From Myxococcus stipitatus (GTDB lineage: Bacteria; Myxococcota; Myxococcia; Myxococcales; Myxococcaceae), in the NCBI RefSeq assembly GCF_021412625.1, contig NZ_JAKCFI010000013.1, forward strand, positions 173,363 through 237,362: a stretch of 64,000 bases of DNA. The letters run 5' to 3'. Below, piece after piece: positions 62,614 through 64,000 of the stretch. A model generated the notes under the pieces. The model saw only the letters and a list, made by a program, of their open reading frames with translations, made no database searches and was not told the DNA's origin. A program made the position numbers and the translations under genes. How positions within the stretch are numbered: position 1 is the first letter of the stretch; every line of letters begins with the position of its first letter.

Positions 62614-63239
62614 GCGAACCCACCGTCCTTCAGCCCGGCCTGTTGCTCGTCCTCTCCGCCCCCTCGGGCGCGGGGAAGACCTCCCTCGCGAGGCGCCTCC
62701 TCAAGGAGACCCCTCAAGCGGACTTCTCCATCAGCGTCACCACGCGCCGGCCCCGGGGCCAGGAGCGCGATGGCGTGGACTACCACTTCGTCGACGTGGC
62801 CACCTTCCAGCAGAAGATCGAACGCGGCGAGTTCGTGGAGTGGGCGGAGGTCTACGGGCACTTCTACGGAAGCCCCCAGTCGACGGTGGACGGGGCCCGC
62901 GCGCGCCGGGGCGTCGCCATCTTCGACATCGACGTCCAGGGGGGCCAGGCCATCAAGCGCAAGCACCCGGACGCGGTCCTCATCTTCGTGCTGCCCCCCT
63001 CCATGGAGGAGTTGGAGCGGCGGCTGAGGGATCGGAAGACCGACTCGGACGAGACCATCCGCCGGCGGATGCTGGCCGCCCGCTCGGAAATCGAACGAGG
63101 CATCGCCGCCTACGACTACATCGTCGTGAACGACGACTTCGAGCGGGCCTTCGGTGAGCTGCGCTCGGTCGTGTCCGCCGAGCAGTGCCGCCGGGGACGG
63201 GTGGACCTGTCCCGGCTGAAGCTGGGCGTCGGCGGGTGA
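62610..63239 (+). CDS. gmk: Guanylate kinase
   Basis: A 209-residue kinase converting GMP and ATP to GDP and ADP. P-loop SAPSGAGKTSLARR (about 16-29), GMP-binding SISVTTRRPRGQERDGVDYHFV, EWAEVYGHFYGSP and FDIDVQGGQ, and the lid region RKTDSDETIRRRML. All catalytic features are present. It ends 13 nt before a strong hairpin. The gene usually precedes rpoZ, but here an rRNA promoter array follows. Confidence 0.97.
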   Translation: MSEPTVLQPGLLLVLSAPSGAGKTSLARRLLKETPQADFSISVTTRRPRGQERDGVDYHFVDVATFQQKIERGEFVEWAEVYGHFYGSPQSTVDGARARRGVAIFDIDVQGGQAIKRKHPDAVLIFVLPPSMEELERRLRDRKTDSDETIRRRMLAARSEIERGIAAYDYIVVNDDFERAFGELRSVVSAEQCRRGRVDLSRLKLGVGG

Positions 63240-63251
63240 CGCTCGGGGCAT

Positions 63252-63284
63252 GAAGCGCCGGAGCTCCTTCGTGCTCCACGCTTC
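63252..63284 (+). terminator. Two-step stem-loop after gmk
   Basis: GAAGCG (63252-63257) pairs with CGCTTC (63279-63284), and within it GGAGC (63260-63264) pairs with GCTCC (63273-63277). It separates gmk from the rRNA promoters. No U-tract follows. Confidence 0.55.
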
Positions 63285-63355
63285 GGGGCGAGCCCGGCAA
63301 GGCCCGTGAGCGAGCGGGCAGGCGGGCGCGGCGGAAAGAACTTGGTGACAACAAG

Positions 63356-63384
63356 TTGACGTTCGCCGCGAGGCTCCATAAATG
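63356..63384 (+). promoter_or_regulatory. rrn tandem promoter 1
   Basis: TTGACG (63356-63361), a 17-nt spacer and TAAATG (63379-63384); a 16-nt spacing to ATAAAT is also possible. A CTTG-N7-CAAG inverted repeat (63341-63355) lies just upstream. This most distant promoter has a less GC-rich region after the -10 than the others. Confidence 0.55.
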
Positions 63385-63443
63385 GTCGTCCAGGTCGCTG
63401 GGGCGAGCCGGTTGTCCACGGCACCCCGGTTCCCCCAAAGGGA

Positions 63444-63471
63444 TTGACTCGGGAAGCGGCGGTGGTAGAAG
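63444..63471 (+). promoter_or_regulatory. rrn tandem promoter 2
   Basis: TTGACT (63444-63449), a 16-nt spacer and TAGAAG (63466-63471), followed by a GC-only discriminator CCGCGCCCCC. It shares a 25-nt identical block from the spacer onward with promoter 3. Confidence 0.7.
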
Positions 63472-63563
63472 CCGCGCCCCCGCCACCAAGCCCGGGCACT
63501 GGCCCGGAGGACTTGGAGGTGGGACGTAGGGACAAGACGGAATACGGCGGTCAACGAAGCGAG

Positions 63564-63591
63564 TTGACAGGAGATGCGGCGGTGGTAGAAG
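63564..63591 (+). promoter_or_regulatory. rrn tandem promoter 3
   Basis: TTGACA (63564-63569), a 16-nt spacer and TAGAAG (63586-63591), with the same GC discriminator as promoter 2, exactly 120 nt downstream of it. Confidence 0.75.
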
Positions 63592-63661
63592 CCGCGCCCC
63601 CGACGAAGAAGTCCGGGCAGCAAGCGGGCGGGAGACGGCGGGGCGGTCAATGAAGCAGAGG

Positions 63662-63690
63662 TTGACAGGGAAGGCGGCGGGGAGTTAGAA
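63662..63690 (+). promoter_or_regulatory. rrn tandem promoter 4
   Basis: TTGACA (63662-63667), a 17-nt spacer and TTAGAA (63685-63690), then GCCGCGCCC. It is a diverged copy of promoters 2 and 3. Confidence 0.7.
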
Positions 63691-63779
63691 GCCGCGCCCT
63701 CCCGGAAGCAACAGCGGAAGCCACTGGGCGGCGCTGGAGCGGACGGGAAGTCGAAAAGAAAAAAGCTGAAGCTGAGAGG

Positions 63780-63809
63780 TTGACAGCGGATGCGAAGATG
63801 AAATAGAAG
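63780..63809 (+). promoter_or_regulatory. rrn tandem promoter 5 (closest to the rRNA)
   Basis: TTGACA (63780-63785), an 18-nt A-rich spacer and TAGAAG (63804-63809), followed by AGGCGCCCC. Its predicted start is near 63816, leaving a leader of at least 185 nt to the window end. An A-rich tract (63751-63765) lies just upstream and may act as an UP element. Confidence 0.7.
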
Positions 63810-63815
63810 AGGCGC

Positions 63816-64000
63816 CCCGCTGACGGCGAGAAGGAAGTTGAAAGCGGAAGCGAGAGTAGCAGAAGGTCGCGGCTGAAACAAGCGACTCGGTCTTTGAAAA
63901 CCAAATAGCAAGCCCAAGAAGAAGAAGGATTGCGGAAACCGCAGTCAATTTCTTGAAACGAAGCCAGCCAGGGAGCGCTGAGAAGCGCATACCAGCAGCT
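63816..64000 (+). other. Leader of a ribosomal RNA operon, with boxA
   Basis: The region is low in G+C compared with the rest and has no coding signal. It contains GGTCTTTGAAAA (63889-63900), matching boxA-type antitermination sites of rrn leaders, followed by CCAAATAGCAAG as in many rrn operons. A hairpin TGCGG-AAA-CCGCA (63931-63943) follows and may belong to leader processing. The 16S rRNA start is not reached. Confidence 0.75.

Noticed and set aside
63455..63715. CRISPR array suggested by repeated GGCGGTGGTAGAAGCCGCGCCCC blocks
   Set aside because: Only two exact copies 120 nt apart plus one diverged copy; each is part of a -35/-10 promoter unit.
63816..64000. Start of 16S rRNA within the window
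   Set aside because: Neither the 5' conserved 16S sequence nor its usual AGAGTTTGAT block appears before base 64000; only leader features are seen.

Overview
The window is chromosomal DNA from a high-GC (about 70%) Gram-negative bacterium, almost certainly a myxobacterium of the Myxococcaceae (Myxococcus, Corallococcus, Pyxidicoccus or a close relative). The main reasons are extreme G/C at third codon positions, a CheA/CheW/CheR/CheB cluster with extra accessory proteins, several DUF4388 (PATAN-type) proteins, and a complete set of lipid A and outer-membrane assembly genes. No transposon, phage, CRISPR array or tRNA gene was seen. Most of the window is dense housekeeping DNA with many 1-4 nt stop/start overlaps.

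Layout. 1-7170: a chemosensory operon (cheA truncated by the window edge, two cheW, a small membrane protein, a HEAT-repeat protein, cheR, cheB) followed by a single-domain response regulator. 7184-10657: an ABC exporter pair and a beta-hydroxyacid-type dehydrogenase, ended by strong hairpins. 10756-15210 (minus): a SusC/SusD-like outer-membrane import pair, a Bacteroidota-type system that is unusual here. 15211-15780: gene-free, with degenerate repeats. 15781-22000: a small membrane protein, leuS, a zinc-ribbon membrane protein, lptE, rpsT and a MazG-glyoxalase fusion. 22077-30076: a TPR membrane protein, a DUF4388 protein, phoH, a PgpH-type HD phosphodiesterase and a cupin-YbeY fusion. 30175-35530: a DUF4105 membrane protein, prfB with its programmed +1 frameshift, an ECF sigma/anti-sigma pair and lysS.

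35543-44975: an envelope biogenesis run (a LolC/E permease with a large extra membrane region, lolD, bamA, skp, lpxD, fabZ, lpxA, lpxI). 45196-46707: an OmpA-family protein and a lipoprotein. 46723-49242 (minus): lpxB, a dolichol-phosphate-mannose-synthase-like glycosyltransferase and marC. 49303-60485: a multidomain pseudo-receiver/DUF4388/J-domain/TPR protein, an MsbA-type exporter, a PHP-domain protein, waaA, two GT4 glycosyltransferases, a possible 32-codon ORF, lpxK, separate heptose kinase and adenylyltransferase genes, and a Trm112-like protein. A GT9 heptosyltransferase gene points the other way, and yicC-gmk follow. The last 650 bases hold five tandem sigma-70 promoters and a boxA-containing leader; they must drive a ribosomal RNA operon that starts just beyond the window.

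Together, about a third of the window builds the outer membrane: lipid A (lpxA, D, I, B, K, fabZ), Kdo and heptose core (waaA, hldA, hldC, GT9), transport (msbA, lptE), protein assembly (bamA, skp) and lipoprotein sorting (lolC/E, lolD). Oddities worth pursuing are the SusCD pair, several domain fusions (MazG-VOC, cupin-YbeY, extended LolC/E, degenerate receiver with a J-domain), an Asp in place of the catalytic Glu of WaaA, the tandem rrn promoters, and promoters placed so close to start codons that the messages should be leaderless.
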